This document shows positions 14,855 to 21,833 of a DNA stretch of 46,053 nt, in pieces. Position numbers and translations under genes: made by a program. Numbering within the stretch: the stretch's first letter is position 1; every line of letters begins with the position of its first letter. This DNA comes from Weizmannia acidilactici. GTDB taxonomy: Bacteria; Bacillota; Bacilli; Bacillales; Bacillaceae_C. The notes under the pieces are model-generated. The model was given only the letters and a program-made list of their open reading frames with translations. It was not told where the DNA came from and searched no databases. Where the stretch lies: assembly GCF_008974225.1 (NCBI RefSeq), contig NZ_BKZR01000030.1:1-46053 (forward strand). The letters are read 5' to 3'.

Positions 14855-15532
14855 TTATTCTTTGGGCTCCTTTAAAATGTAACCGATCCCGCGCACATTT
14901 TGGATGTCTTTATGGTATCCATATGGTTCCAGTTTTTTTCTTAAATGGTGGATGTACACTTCGACAATTGCAACGGTCGTGTCACTATCAAATCCCCAGA
15001 CCCTGTCAAAAATCTGTTCCCTTGTTAAGATATTGCCGCTGTTTTGGATCAGGTATTCGAGCAGTTCATACTGGGTAATCGTCAGCTTGACCGGATGGCC
15101 GTCCACTTTGATTTCTTTGTCCTTCCCGAATAATTCGATCCCGCGGTAACGCAATGTATGTTCAATTGTCATATTGCTTGTCCTTCGCAACGAAGCGCGG
15201 ATCCTTGCTTTCAGTTCGGCCGTCTGGAACGGTTTGACGATATAATCATCGCCGCCGATCTCAAGCCCTTTGACCCGGTCTTCCAATGAATCTTTGGCGG
15301 TGACAAACAATACAGGCGTCATAATTTGGTCTTTCCGCAATTCTTTTAATATCGTAAAGCCGTCCATTTCGGGCAGCATAACATCGAGCAAAATTATGTC
15401 GTAAATATTTTGCTGTGCCAAAAAAAGCGCTTCTTCCCCGTCTGTCGCGGTTTCCACTTCAAACTCATCTTCGAGCATCCGTTTCATGGATTCCAACAAT
15501 GATACATTGTCTTCTACGATTAAAAGTTTCAT
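14855..15532 (-). CDS. OmpR-family response regulator
   Basis: 225 residues. The receiver domain (1-115) has the acidic pair in IVEDN, phospho-acceptor Asp50 in IILLDVMLPEMDG, the Thr/Ser switch in VLFVTAKD and Lys100 in DDYIVKPF. The C-terminal winged helix (about 130-223) includes LTITQYELLEYLIQN, LTREQIFDRVWG and VEVYIHHLRKKLE. GGAGG precedes the ATG. Cotranscribed with the histidine kinase. A CiaR-like direct repeat (TTAAG-type, 11-bp spacing) upstream of the neighbouring ABC operon is a possible binding site. Confidence 0.95.
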   Translation of the reverse strand: MKLLIVEDNVSLLESMKRMLEDEFEVETATDGEEALFLAQQNIYDIILLDVMLPEMDGFTILKELRKDQIMTPVLFVTAKDSLEDRVKGLEIGGDDYIVKPFQTAELKARIRASLRRTSNMTIEHTLRYRGIELFGKDKEIKVDGHPVKLTITQYELLEYLIQNSGNILTREQIFDRVWGFDSDTTVAIVEVYIHHLRKKLEPYGYHKDIQNVRGIGYILKEPKE

Positions 15533-15555
15533 GCAGCAATACCTCCATTTTCCCC

Positions 15556-15586
15556 ATTATATCAAAAACATTTTGTGCACAAAATG
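15556..15586 (-). promoter_or_regulatory. Promoter of the two-component operon with an 18-bp palindrome
   Basis: Minus strand -10 TATAAT at 15556-15561. With a 17-bp spacer the -35 falls on TTTTGT inside a perfect 18-bp palindrome (15569-15586, half site CATTTTGTG). This is a repressor-type operator position. Confidence 0.6.
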
Positions 15587-15688
15587 GCCATTCTCTTTCC
15601 TTTTTTGTGACAAGTTTCGCGAAATCCGCTTCCCGCCCGGCACGCTTTTCCATCAGGGGTATTGCGGATTTCATGCTTGCAATCTATT

Positions 15689-15726
15689 GAAAAAACACTT
15701 GGATCATTATCATCCAAGTGTTTTTC
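15689..15726 (-). terminator. Terminator of the ABC efflux operon
   Basis: ACACTTGGA (15696-15704) and TCCAAGTGT (15713-15721) form a perfect stem, with A and T tracts on the two sides. It separates the efflux operon from the downstream two-component operon. Confidence 0.85.
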
Positions 15727-15729
15727 ATG

Positions 15730-16896
15730 TTATTCATATCGTAAAGCCTGGATCGGATTCAATTTTGAAGCTTTGTTTGCCGGGAAGACGCCGAACACGA
15801 CACCGACGATTAATGAAAATCCGAAGGCGAGTGCAGTTACCGGCAGCGACAGCGACACGGATGCACTGGCAAACAGCCCGTAAATTTTGATGGCGGCGAA
15901 TCCGACGCCGACGCCGAGCAGTCCGCCAAGCGCGCTCAATACAATCGCTTCAATCAGGAACTGTACGAGAATATCTTTCCGTTTCGCCCCGATCGCTTTC
16001 CGGATCCCGATTTCTTTCGTCCGCTCCGATACCGAGACGAACATAATATTCATGATCCCGATCCCGCCGACAAGAAGCGAGATGCTGGCAATGCTGCCGA
16101 GAAGCAGTGACATCGTATTTTGCACTTCGCTCATCGTATTCATGATATCCTGCGAATTGGAAACACTGTAGTAATCACTGTCATGGAAAACGGATAGAAG
16201 CGAATATTTAACTTCTCTTTCCACAAACGAAACTTGATCGGCGCTTGCCGCCTGTACGTAGACGGAACTAATATGGGTCGAACCAACCAATCTTTCCGCG
16301 GTGCTGAACGGCACAAAGATGGTATAATCGCCGCTCGTTCCCATTGAGCTGCCTGAAGATTGCAGTACGCCGACAATTTTATAAGAAGTCCCGTTTAATT
16401 GGATGGTCCGGCCGACCGGATTCTCCGCCCCAAACAGATCGGTCGCTGTTTCCGATCCTATCACGCATGTTTTTAAACGCAACTCATTATCGATATCAGC
16501 CAGGAAACGGCCGCTTGACAGTTTTGTATTTTTAATTTTTTGATAGGATGCAGTCGTACCGATTACGTTAATCGTTGAGGACGTTGTGCCGTATTTGGCG
16601 GTTACCCGGCCAGAAATCACCGGTGCCACCCGCTTTACGCCGCTTAGTTTTTTCAAATGATTCACATCATCAATCGTGAAATCGCTGCTGTCCGAATCGA
16701 GGACACTGACCGTTAACACGTTTGTCCCGAGGCTGTTAATCGAGGAGCTAACCGATTGGGAACTGGACTGCCCGATGGAAACGAGTGCAATGACGGAAGC
16801 AACCCCGATGATAATCCCGAGCATCGTCAGGATTGACCGCAATTTGCTTGTTTGGATGTTTCTTAATGCCAGTTTAAAAGAAGGCAGAAGTTTCAA
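15730..16896 (-). CDS. MacB/FtsX-type ABC transporter permease
   Basis: 388 residues from a TTG start at 16896 that follows GGAGGGG by six bases. The gene overlaps the end of the ATPase gene by 23 bp, indicating translational coupling. The architecture is MacB-like: one N-terminal TM helix (SILTMLGIIIGVASVIALVSIG), a ~220-residue extracellular MacB_PCD domain, then three C-terminal TM helices with the FtsX signature (GGIGIMNIMFVSVSERTKEIGIRKAIGAKRKDI). It resembles B. subtilis YknZ, which with YknXY protects against the SdpC toxin. Substrate here is unknown; peptide or antibiotic export is inferred. Confidence 0.9.
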   Translation of the reverse strand: MKLLPSFKLALRNIQTSKLRSILTMLGIIIGVASVIALVSIGQSSSQSVSSSINSLGTNVLTVSVLDSDSSDFTIDDVNHLKKLSGVKRVAPVISGRVTAKYGTTSSTINVIGTTASYQKIKNTKLSSGRFLADIDNELRLKTCVIGSETATDLFGAENPVGRTIQLNGTSYKIVGVLQSSGSSMGTSGDYTIFVPFSTAERLVGSTHISSVYVQAASADQVSFVEREVKYSLLSVFHDSDYYSVSNSQDIMNTMSEVQNTMSLLLGSIASISLLVGGIGIMNIMFVSVSERTKEIGIRKAIGAKRKDILVQFLIEAIVLSALGGLLGVGVGFAAIKIYGLFASASVSLSLPVTALAFGFSLIVGVVFGVFPANKASKLNPIQALRYE

Positions 16897-17584
16897 CCAG
16901 ATCCCCTCCATTCTCATAGAGACGGCCATCTTTAATTTGCACAATCCGCTTTGCCTGCCTTGCCACACCGAGATCATGGGTAATCAAAATAATCGTATGA
17001 CCTTCTTCATTTAATTTTTTCATAACTTCCATGATTTCCCGGCTTGTTTTACTGTCGAGCGCACCCGTCGGTTCATCAGCGAGTAAAATCGGCGGATTGC
17101 AGACCAATGAACGTGCGATCGCAACACGCTGCTGCTGGCCGCCCGATAACTGGGCCGGGAGATGCTGTGCCCGGTTCCCCAAACCGACTTTATCAAGGCA
17201 CTCCCGGGCAATCTTCCTGCGTTCATGCGGGCCCATCCCCTGGTATAACAGCGGCAGCTCGACGTTTTCAATGGCCGTAAGCTTGGACAGCAGGTTAAAA
17301 TTTTGGAAAATAAACCCGATTTTTTGATTGCGGATCGCCGCCAGCTGGTTGTCATTTAATTTCCCAACGTTATGCCCTTCAAGGATATATTCACCCGATT
17401 CCGGCTTATCGAGGCAGCCGATCATGTTCATCAATGTCGATTTGCCGGAACCGGACGGGCCGATGATGGCGATAAACTCGCCATCTTCGACATGAAGGGA
17501 AACCCGATGCAGTGCCGTCACCGTTTCCCCTCCGACTTTATACGTTTTGACCATATCTTTTATTTCAATCAGTGTCTTCCCCAT
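16874..17584 (-). CDS. MacB/LolD-type ABC transporter ATP-binding protein
   Basis: 236 residues. Walker A is GPSGSGKST, the Q-loop is in FIFQNFNLL, the signature is LSGGQQQR, Walker B is ILLADEPTGALD and the H-loop is in LITHD. The short insertion around LYQGMGPHERRK is usual for the lolD/macB/YknY group. GGGGG lies nine bases before the ATG, whose first base overlaps the stop of the adaptor gene. It pairs with the permease downstream and the membrane-fusion adaptor upstream. Confidence 0.94.
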   Translation of the reverse strand: MGKTLIEIKDMVKTYKVGGETVTALHRVSLHVEDGEFIAIIGPSGSGKSTLMNMIGCLDKPESGEYILEGHNVGKLNDNQLAAIRNQKIGFIFQNFNLLSKLTAIENVELPLLYQGMGPHERRKIARECLDKVGLGNRAQHLPAQLSGGQQQRVAIARSLVCNPPILLADEPTGALDSKTSREIMEVMKKLNEEGHTIILITHDLGVARQAKRIVQIKDGRLYENGGDLVETSAFF

Positions 17585-18528
17585 TATTGAGCGCCCCCAT
17601 GCATTCCGGTACCGGAGAAGTTTCCGCCAGGCATGCCGCCGCCGGAGAATCCGCCGTTCATCATCACGCCTTTCTTGGCTGAAGTAGAAGAAGATGACGA
17701 ACTGTTGGAGACTGAAGGAAGTACAACCTCTTGACCGACACTCAAGCCGCTTGTCACTTGGATATCGTCATCATTGTTGATGCCGGTTTTGATCGTTTGT
17801 TTTGTTGTGCCGGAATCAGTTTTCACGTAAACATATTTCGAGCTGCCATCGGTATGGACGGCATCAACCGGTACATAAACCGCATTTTTCACCGTTTTGG
17901 TTGTGATTGTGGCTTCTGTGGACATCCCGACTTTAATATTTTTCGGATTTTCGATGGATATCGTTACATCAAAAGTTGATACGCCGTTATTATTGGTTCC
18001 TTCTTCGGCAACATCCGTCACTTTACCTTTGAAAGTTTTGTCATCAAGGGCACTCAAAGTGATTTCCGCACTTTGGCCTTCTTTCACTTTGTTAATATCC
18101 GTTTCATCGACACTAATGGTCGTTTCCAACTTGTTGTAATTTTTAATATGCGCCACAACCTGGTTTTCCCTTACCTGGTCACCGCTTTGGACACTTAACG
18201 ATGTAATCTCACCGGAAATCGGTGCCGTAATCGGGTCGCTGCCATCGGTAAAAGTGACCAATGTATCGCCTTTTTCTACTTTATCGCCTTTCGAAACAAG
18301 CACTTCATCCACCGTTGCTGTGCCGTCAGCTTCAACATCTTTGCTGCTTGACGATTCAACCGTCCCGGAACCGGTTACCTTGACCGTTAATGTCCCCTTC
18401 TGTACCGAGGAGGTTTGTATTGTTGTCGTGCTGGCATCCGCACTGCTCTGCTTACTTTTCACATAAAAAAACGACCCTCCCCCTATAATGACGACAATCA
18501 AGACGATTGTGATAATCCATTTTTTCAT
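17584..18528 (-). CDS. Periplasmic-adaptor (MacA/YknX-type) subunit of the efflux pump
   Basis: 314 residues. One N-terminal membrane anchor (IITIVLIVVIIGGGSFFYV) is followed by an HlyD-type biotinyl-lipoyl domain: GTLTVKVTGSGTV, VSKGDKVEKGDTLVTF, PISGEITSLSVQSGDQV. Then comes a beta-barrel region (ISVDETDINKVKEGQSAEITL) and a final membrane-proximal domain. It is shorter than Gram-negative MacA because the alpha-hairpin is nearly absent. The tail after a run of Ser is rich in Gly and Met (GGFSGGGMPGGN). First gene of the adaptor-ATPase-permease operon; AAAGGAG precedes the ATG. Confidence 0.9.
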   Translation of the reverse strand: MKKWIITIVLIVVIIGGGSFFYVKSKQSSADASTTTIQTSSVQKGTLTVKVTGSGTVESSSSKDVEADGTATVDEVLVSKGDKVEKGDTLVTFTDGSDPITAPISGEITSLSVQSGDQVRENQVVAHIKNYNKLETTISVDETDINKVKEGQSAEITLSALDDKTFKGKVTDVAEEGTNNNGVSTFDVTISIENPKNIKVGMSTEATITTKTVKNAVYVPVDAVHTDGSSKYVYVKTDSGTTKQTIKTGINNDDDIQVTSGLSVGQEVVLPSVSNSSSSSSTSAKKGVMMNGGFSGGGMPGGNFSGTGMHGGAQ

Positions 18529-18556
18529 CCTTATTTCTCCTTTCCTGCTTCCCGTT

Positions 18557-18585
18557 TATATAAGGAACAACCTGCCCCAAGGCAA
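18557..18585 (-). promoter_or_regulatory. Promoter of the efflux operon
   Basis: Minus strand TTGCCT (18580-18585), 17-bp spacer, TATATA (18557-18562), followed by the adaptor gene's RBS. Confidence 0.6.
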
Positions 18586-18636
18586 TACTTCCACAGATGA
18601 TTCATTTCCTCGCTGACTTTATTATGGATGGCCAAT

Positions 18637-18653
18637 CTTAAATTTTTCTTAAT
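18637..18653 (-). promoter_or_regulatory. CiaR-like direct repeat upstream of the efflux operon
   Basis: Minus strand ATTAAG-AAAAA-TTTAAG, two hexamers 11 bp apart, about 50 bp upstream of the -35. This equals the TTTAAG-N5-TTTAAG pattern known for CiaR. The rest of 18529-18888 holds only a short CTGCT/AGCAG hairpin near 18690 and the tagU promoter. Confidence 0.45.
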
Positions 18654-18842
18654 GGTATAAAAAAGGATGGCCCCCGAAGCCGGCCTGCTTATCCAGCAGG
18701 GGTTCCGCACATTGTAATCATCAAAATTGCAGTCCGGGCACTTCCCATATCATATATATAGGAAGAAGGCCATTATACCTATGTCCAAAATCCGACATTT
18801 TATGTGAATCCTCAAAAAAATATATCTAATGATGCAGAACCG

Positions 18843-18851
18843 TGTTATAAT
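18843..18851 (+). promoter_or_regulatory. Extended -10 promoter of tagU
   Basis: TG (18843-18844), one base, then TATAAT (18846-18851). Since the promoter lies here, translation must begin downstream, at 18889. Confidence 0.6.
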
Positions 18852-18888
18852 GTCGAATCATATGACTGAAAAAAGAGAGGACGAACCG

Positions 18889-19803
18889 ATGAAGAAAAAA
18901 ATCCTGATGTCTTTCTTAAGTTTGATCGGGATCGTTATCATCGCCGGCGGGGCGTACGCGTACTATATATATAACTCGGCAAAAGCCGCCGCAGATAAAA
19001 TGCACGAAACCGTAAAAAGTACTTCAATTACCACAACAGCCTCCAGCCAAAACGGGCAGCCAATTTCGATTTTGCTGCTCGGCGTTGACCAGCGCAAAAA
19101 CGATCCGGGCCGTTCGGACACGATCATCGTCATGACGCTGAACCCTAAAAAAGGCACAACGCAAATGATCAGCATCCCCCGCGATACAAGGGCGCTGATT
19201 GCCGGGCGCGGCACGATGGATAAAATCAATGCCGCTTACGCATACGGCGGAACCGAAATGGCGCTTGAGACAGTTGAAAATTTTACGGGCATGCAAATGG
19301 ATTACTATGTCCGCGTCAATATGAAGGCCCTCAAAGAACTTGTAGACGCGGTCGGCGGGATCACCGTCAACAATACGATCGACTGGTATGATGAAGGATA
19401 TTATAAAAAGGGTTACCATTACAAAAAAGGGGAAATCCATCTGAACGGGGCCCAGGCGCTTGGTTACGTCAGAATGCGCCATTTGGATCCGGAGGGGGAT
19501 TTCGGACGGAATAAACGGCAGCGGAAAGTCATTGAAGCCCTGATCCAAAAGGCAACAAGCATTACTTCGGTTACGAAATTCACAAGCATTTTGAATACGC
19601 TCGGCGATAACGTCAAAACCAACATGACGTTCAATGACATGCTTACGATTGAAAAAAATTACCGGAATGCCGCCAATAAAATTACGCAGTATGAAGTAAA
19701 AGGCACAAATACGACGATCAATGGCGTGTATTACTTATCCGTTTCAGACGCCGAAAAAGAAAAAGTGGCGCAAATGCTCCGGCAAAATCTATCAAACAAC
19801 TAA
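18889..19803 (+). CDS. tagU: LytR-CpsA-Psr (LCP) family wall polymer transferase
   Basis: 304 residues, near the length of B. subtilis TagU (LytR). LCP enzymes attach teichoic acids and related anionic polymers from their lipid carrier to peptidoglycan at the outer membrane face. One N-terminal TM helix (ILMSFLSLIGIVIIAGGAYAYYIY) precedes the LCP domain, with the pyrophosphate-binding residues in LLGVDQRKNDPGRSDTIIV, SIPRDTRALI and MRHLDPEGDFGRNKRQRKVI. The longer frame from 18829 contains the promoter and is rejected; GAGAGG precedes ATG 18889. Fits with TagH and the tua genes in this window. Confidence 0.92.
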   Translation: MKKKILMSFLSLIGIVIIAGGAYAYYIYNSAKAAADKMHETVKSTSITTTASSQNGQPISILLLGVDQRKNDPGRSDTIIVMTLNPKKGTTQMISIPRDTRALIAGRGTMDKINAAYAYGGTEMALETVENFTGMQMDYYVRVNMKALKELVDAVGGITVNNTIDWYDEGYYKKGYHYKKGEIHLNGAQALGYVRMRHLDPEGDFGRNKRQRKVIEALIQKATSITSVTKFTSILNTLGDNVKTNMTFNDMLTIEKNYRNAANKITQYEVKGTNTTINGVYYLSVSDAEKEKVAQMLRQNLSNN

Positions 19804-19850
19804 AAAGGCCCGCTCCCGCATCACAAAAATGCGGGGCGGACCTTTTTTTG
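19803..19850 (+). terminator. Terminator of tagU
   Basis: AAAAGGcCCGCtCCCGCAT and ATGCGGGgCGGaCCTTTTTTT form a long stem with a T tail. It can also serve the convergent HAD gene. Confidence 0.88.
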
Positions 19851-19865
19851 CATGAACAATTACGG

Positions 19866-20525
19866 TCATTTATTTCCAATCATGCGGAGCAGGTCTTCAA
19901 GAGGCGTCTCGGCCATCGAATGGATGCGGTGGTCGAAATCGCCAAACTGCAGATCCTTCGTTACCCGGTTCGGCACCACGACACACAACATGCCGGCGCG
20001 TTTTGCCGCCAAAGCCCCGTTTGGCGAATCTTCAAATACGAGGCAGTGTTCCGGTTTAACGCCAAGGCAGTCGGCAGCTTTCAAGTACAAAGCCGGATCA
20101 GGCTTCACCTTTTCCACATCATCCGATGATTTGATGCAATCGAAGTACTCAAAAAGCTTGAGATGATTTAAGTAGCGGGAAATCCATTCATAATCGGAGC
20201 TGGAAGCAAGCCCGACTTTTAAGCCCAGCTGTTTGGCCGATTTCAAGTAATCTTCCACACCTTCACGGGCCGTCCCCTTTTCCAGTCTTTTTAAAAACTG
20301 CTCCTCAGTCTGCCTGTTCAGTTTTTCTATCTCAACAGGCTGCCGGATTTGTTCTTCAAGATATTTGAAAGGCTCAAAATTGGAACGGGTCCCGATTCCT
20401 TTTCCCCACAGCTCCAACGGCAATTCGCAGTGATAGCCGCGGAAAATTTCACATAGCACTTCATAATGTTCCGTTTCCGTATCCATAATCAGCCCGTCAA
20501 AATCAAAAATGACAGCTTTGATCAT
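19866..20525 (-). CDS. yhcW: HAD-superfamily hydrolase, YhcW / beta-phosphoglucomutase-like
   Basis: 219 residues, the length of B. subtilis YhcW, which it resembles along its whole length. HAD motif I is FDFDGLIMDTE, motif II is GLASSSDYEW, the motif III lysine is in VEKVKPDPALYLKAA and motif IV is in CLVFEDSPNGALAAKRAGM. A helical cap domain (about 15-80) places it in the subfamily I PGMB-like group that acts on phosphosugars or related small phosphates. ATG 20525 follows GGGGG by eight bases; the 9-codon upstream extension lacks an RBS. Confidence 0.85.
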   Translation of the reverse strand: MIKAVIFDFDGLIMDTETEHYEVLCEIFRGYHCELPLELWGKGIGTRSNFEPFKYLEEQIRQPVEIEKLNRQTEEQFLKRLEKGTAREGVEDYLKSAKQLGLKVGLASSSDYEWISRYLNHLKLFEYFDCIKSSDDVEKVKPDPALYLKAADCLGVKPEHCLVFEDSPNGALAAKRAGMLCVVVPNRVTKDLQFGDFDHRIHSMAETPLEDLLRMIGNK

Positions 20526-20673
20526 CCGCAAAACCCCCTTTTTTTCATTCATATTATACTGTAAAAATACTTTCTTCCATTAAGGTTATGAAATCTTTTT
20601 CACCATGTTTCCTTCGCGATTATTCACATATTTGTAAATTATTCTCGTATAACAACAAAAATTTGACAAGTCT

Positions 20674-20712
20674 ATGAATATTATATGAATTTTTTATGAA
20701 CATTTTATGAAT
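20674..20712 (+). promoter_or_regulatory. Four 11-bp tandem ATGAAT repeats upstream of qoxABCD
   Basis: ATGAAT/ATGAAT/ATGAAC/ATGAAT begin at 20674, 20685, 20696 and 20707, exactly 11 bp apart, i.e. on one helix face. The last copy falls at the -35 of a promoter with a 17-bp spacer and TAAAAT at 20730-20735. This is the layout of OmpR-family (ResD/SrrA/PhoP) activator sites. Confidence 0.65.
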
Positions 20713-20754
20713 AATGGGGGATTCCAAGGTAAAATACAACACAAAATATACAGT

Positions 20755-20783
20755 TTGATTGTAAAATAGATTTGCACCATAAT
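20755..20783 (+). promoter_or_regulatory. Second SigA promoter of qoxABCD
   Basis: TTGATT (20755-20760), 17-bp spacer, CATAAT (20778-20783). The rest of 20526-20880 is AT-rich leader with no gene. Confidence 0.55.
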
Positions 20784-20880
20784 AAAGGTGGAAAAATATT
20801 AAGGTAGCAGTTTTCATCAACTTCTATCATTTTGTTTTTATCTGTACATCATTTTACCAAACCGGAAGGAGAGAAAAAAT

Positions 20881-21813
20881 GTGTTGAGGAAACTACCTTG
20901 GAAGTTGACACTGCTGTTGTCTCTCACTTCGCTGTTTTTATTGGGCGGATGTGACACAAAAATGGCAGTACTGGATCCACAGGGCCCAATGGCACGGGAA
21001 CAATATCATCTTATTGTTTACTCGGCAATATTAATGGCTTTTGTGTTTGTCGTTGTCTTGGGACTGTACCTTTACATGGTCATTAAATACAGGGAGTCGC
21101 GTTTGCCGGCTGACTACAAACCGCCGCAACTCCACGGGCATAAGGTGCTTGAGATCGTTTGGACGCTGATCCCGGTGCTTATCATTATTGCCATTGCAAT
21201 TCCTACTGTGAAAGCAAACTATTCGGTGGAAGAAACGCCAAAATCGTTAAAAGACAAAAAACCTTTAACCATTTACGTCACATCTGCGGACTGGAAATGG
21301 ATTTTCAGTTATCCTGAACAAGGGATTGAAACCGTTAACTACGCAAATATTCCGACAGATCGCCCGATTAAATTCCAGTTGACATCAGCCGGCACGATGG
21401 CTTCATTCTGGGTGCCTGAACTAGGCGGGCAGAAATACACGATGCCGAATATGACAATGCAGCTGATCCTGTCTGCGGACCATCCGGGAGACTATACGGG
21501 GAGAAACTCAAACTTTAACGGCGAAGGTTTCGCTAAAATGGACTTTAACGTTGTTGCCCAAACACAGTCCGATTTTAATAAATGGGTAAAAGAAGTCAAA
21601 AGCACCGCCCCAAAAATGAAAAAATCGGATTATGAAAAACTTGTCAAAACGGAAGGGCTTGTCGGAACACAAACGTATACCGGCACGCACTTAAAATGGG
21701 TAAATGTCCATGAGCAGCATACTTACGGCGAACAATCGAAAACGAAGTCAAACGAAAGCCATGACCACAGCAATATGGATATGTCCAATATGGATATGAG
21801 CGGTAACAACTAA
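20881..21813 (+). CDS. qoxA: Cytochrome aa3 quinol oxidase subunit II
   Basis: 310 residues. A lipoprotein signal ends FLLGGCDTK (lipobox Cys24), then two TM helices (about 46-70 and 89-112) and an extracellular cupredoxin-fold domain. SADWKWIFSYPEQGIETVNY, ASFWVPELGGQKYTMPNMTMQL and GRNSNFNGEGFAKMDF match QoxA; the CuA cysteine ligands of cytochrome c oxidases are absent, so it takes electrons from menaquinol. The tail is His/Met/Asp-rich (HDHSNMDMSNMDMS). It starts at GTG 20881 after GGAAGGAGAG; an out-of-frame ATG at 20880 would end after two codons. Confidence 0.95.
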   Translation: MLRKLPWKLTLLLSLTSLFLLGGCDTKMAVLDPQGPMAREQYHLIVYSAILMAFVFVVVLGLYLYMVIKYRESRLPADYKPPQLHGHKVLEIVWTLIPVLIIIAIAIPTVKANYSVEETPKSLKDKKPLTIYVTSADWKWIFSYPEQGIETVNYANIPTDRPIKFQLTSAGTMASFWVPELGGQKYTMPNMTMQLILSADHPGDYTGRNSNFNGEGFAKMDFNVVAQTQSDFNKWVKEVKSTAPKMKKSDYEKLVKTEGLVGTQTYTGTHLKWVNVHEQHTYGEQSKTKSNESHDHSNMDMSNMDMSGNN

Positions 21814-21833
21814 CGGAATAGGAGGAAAAAAGC

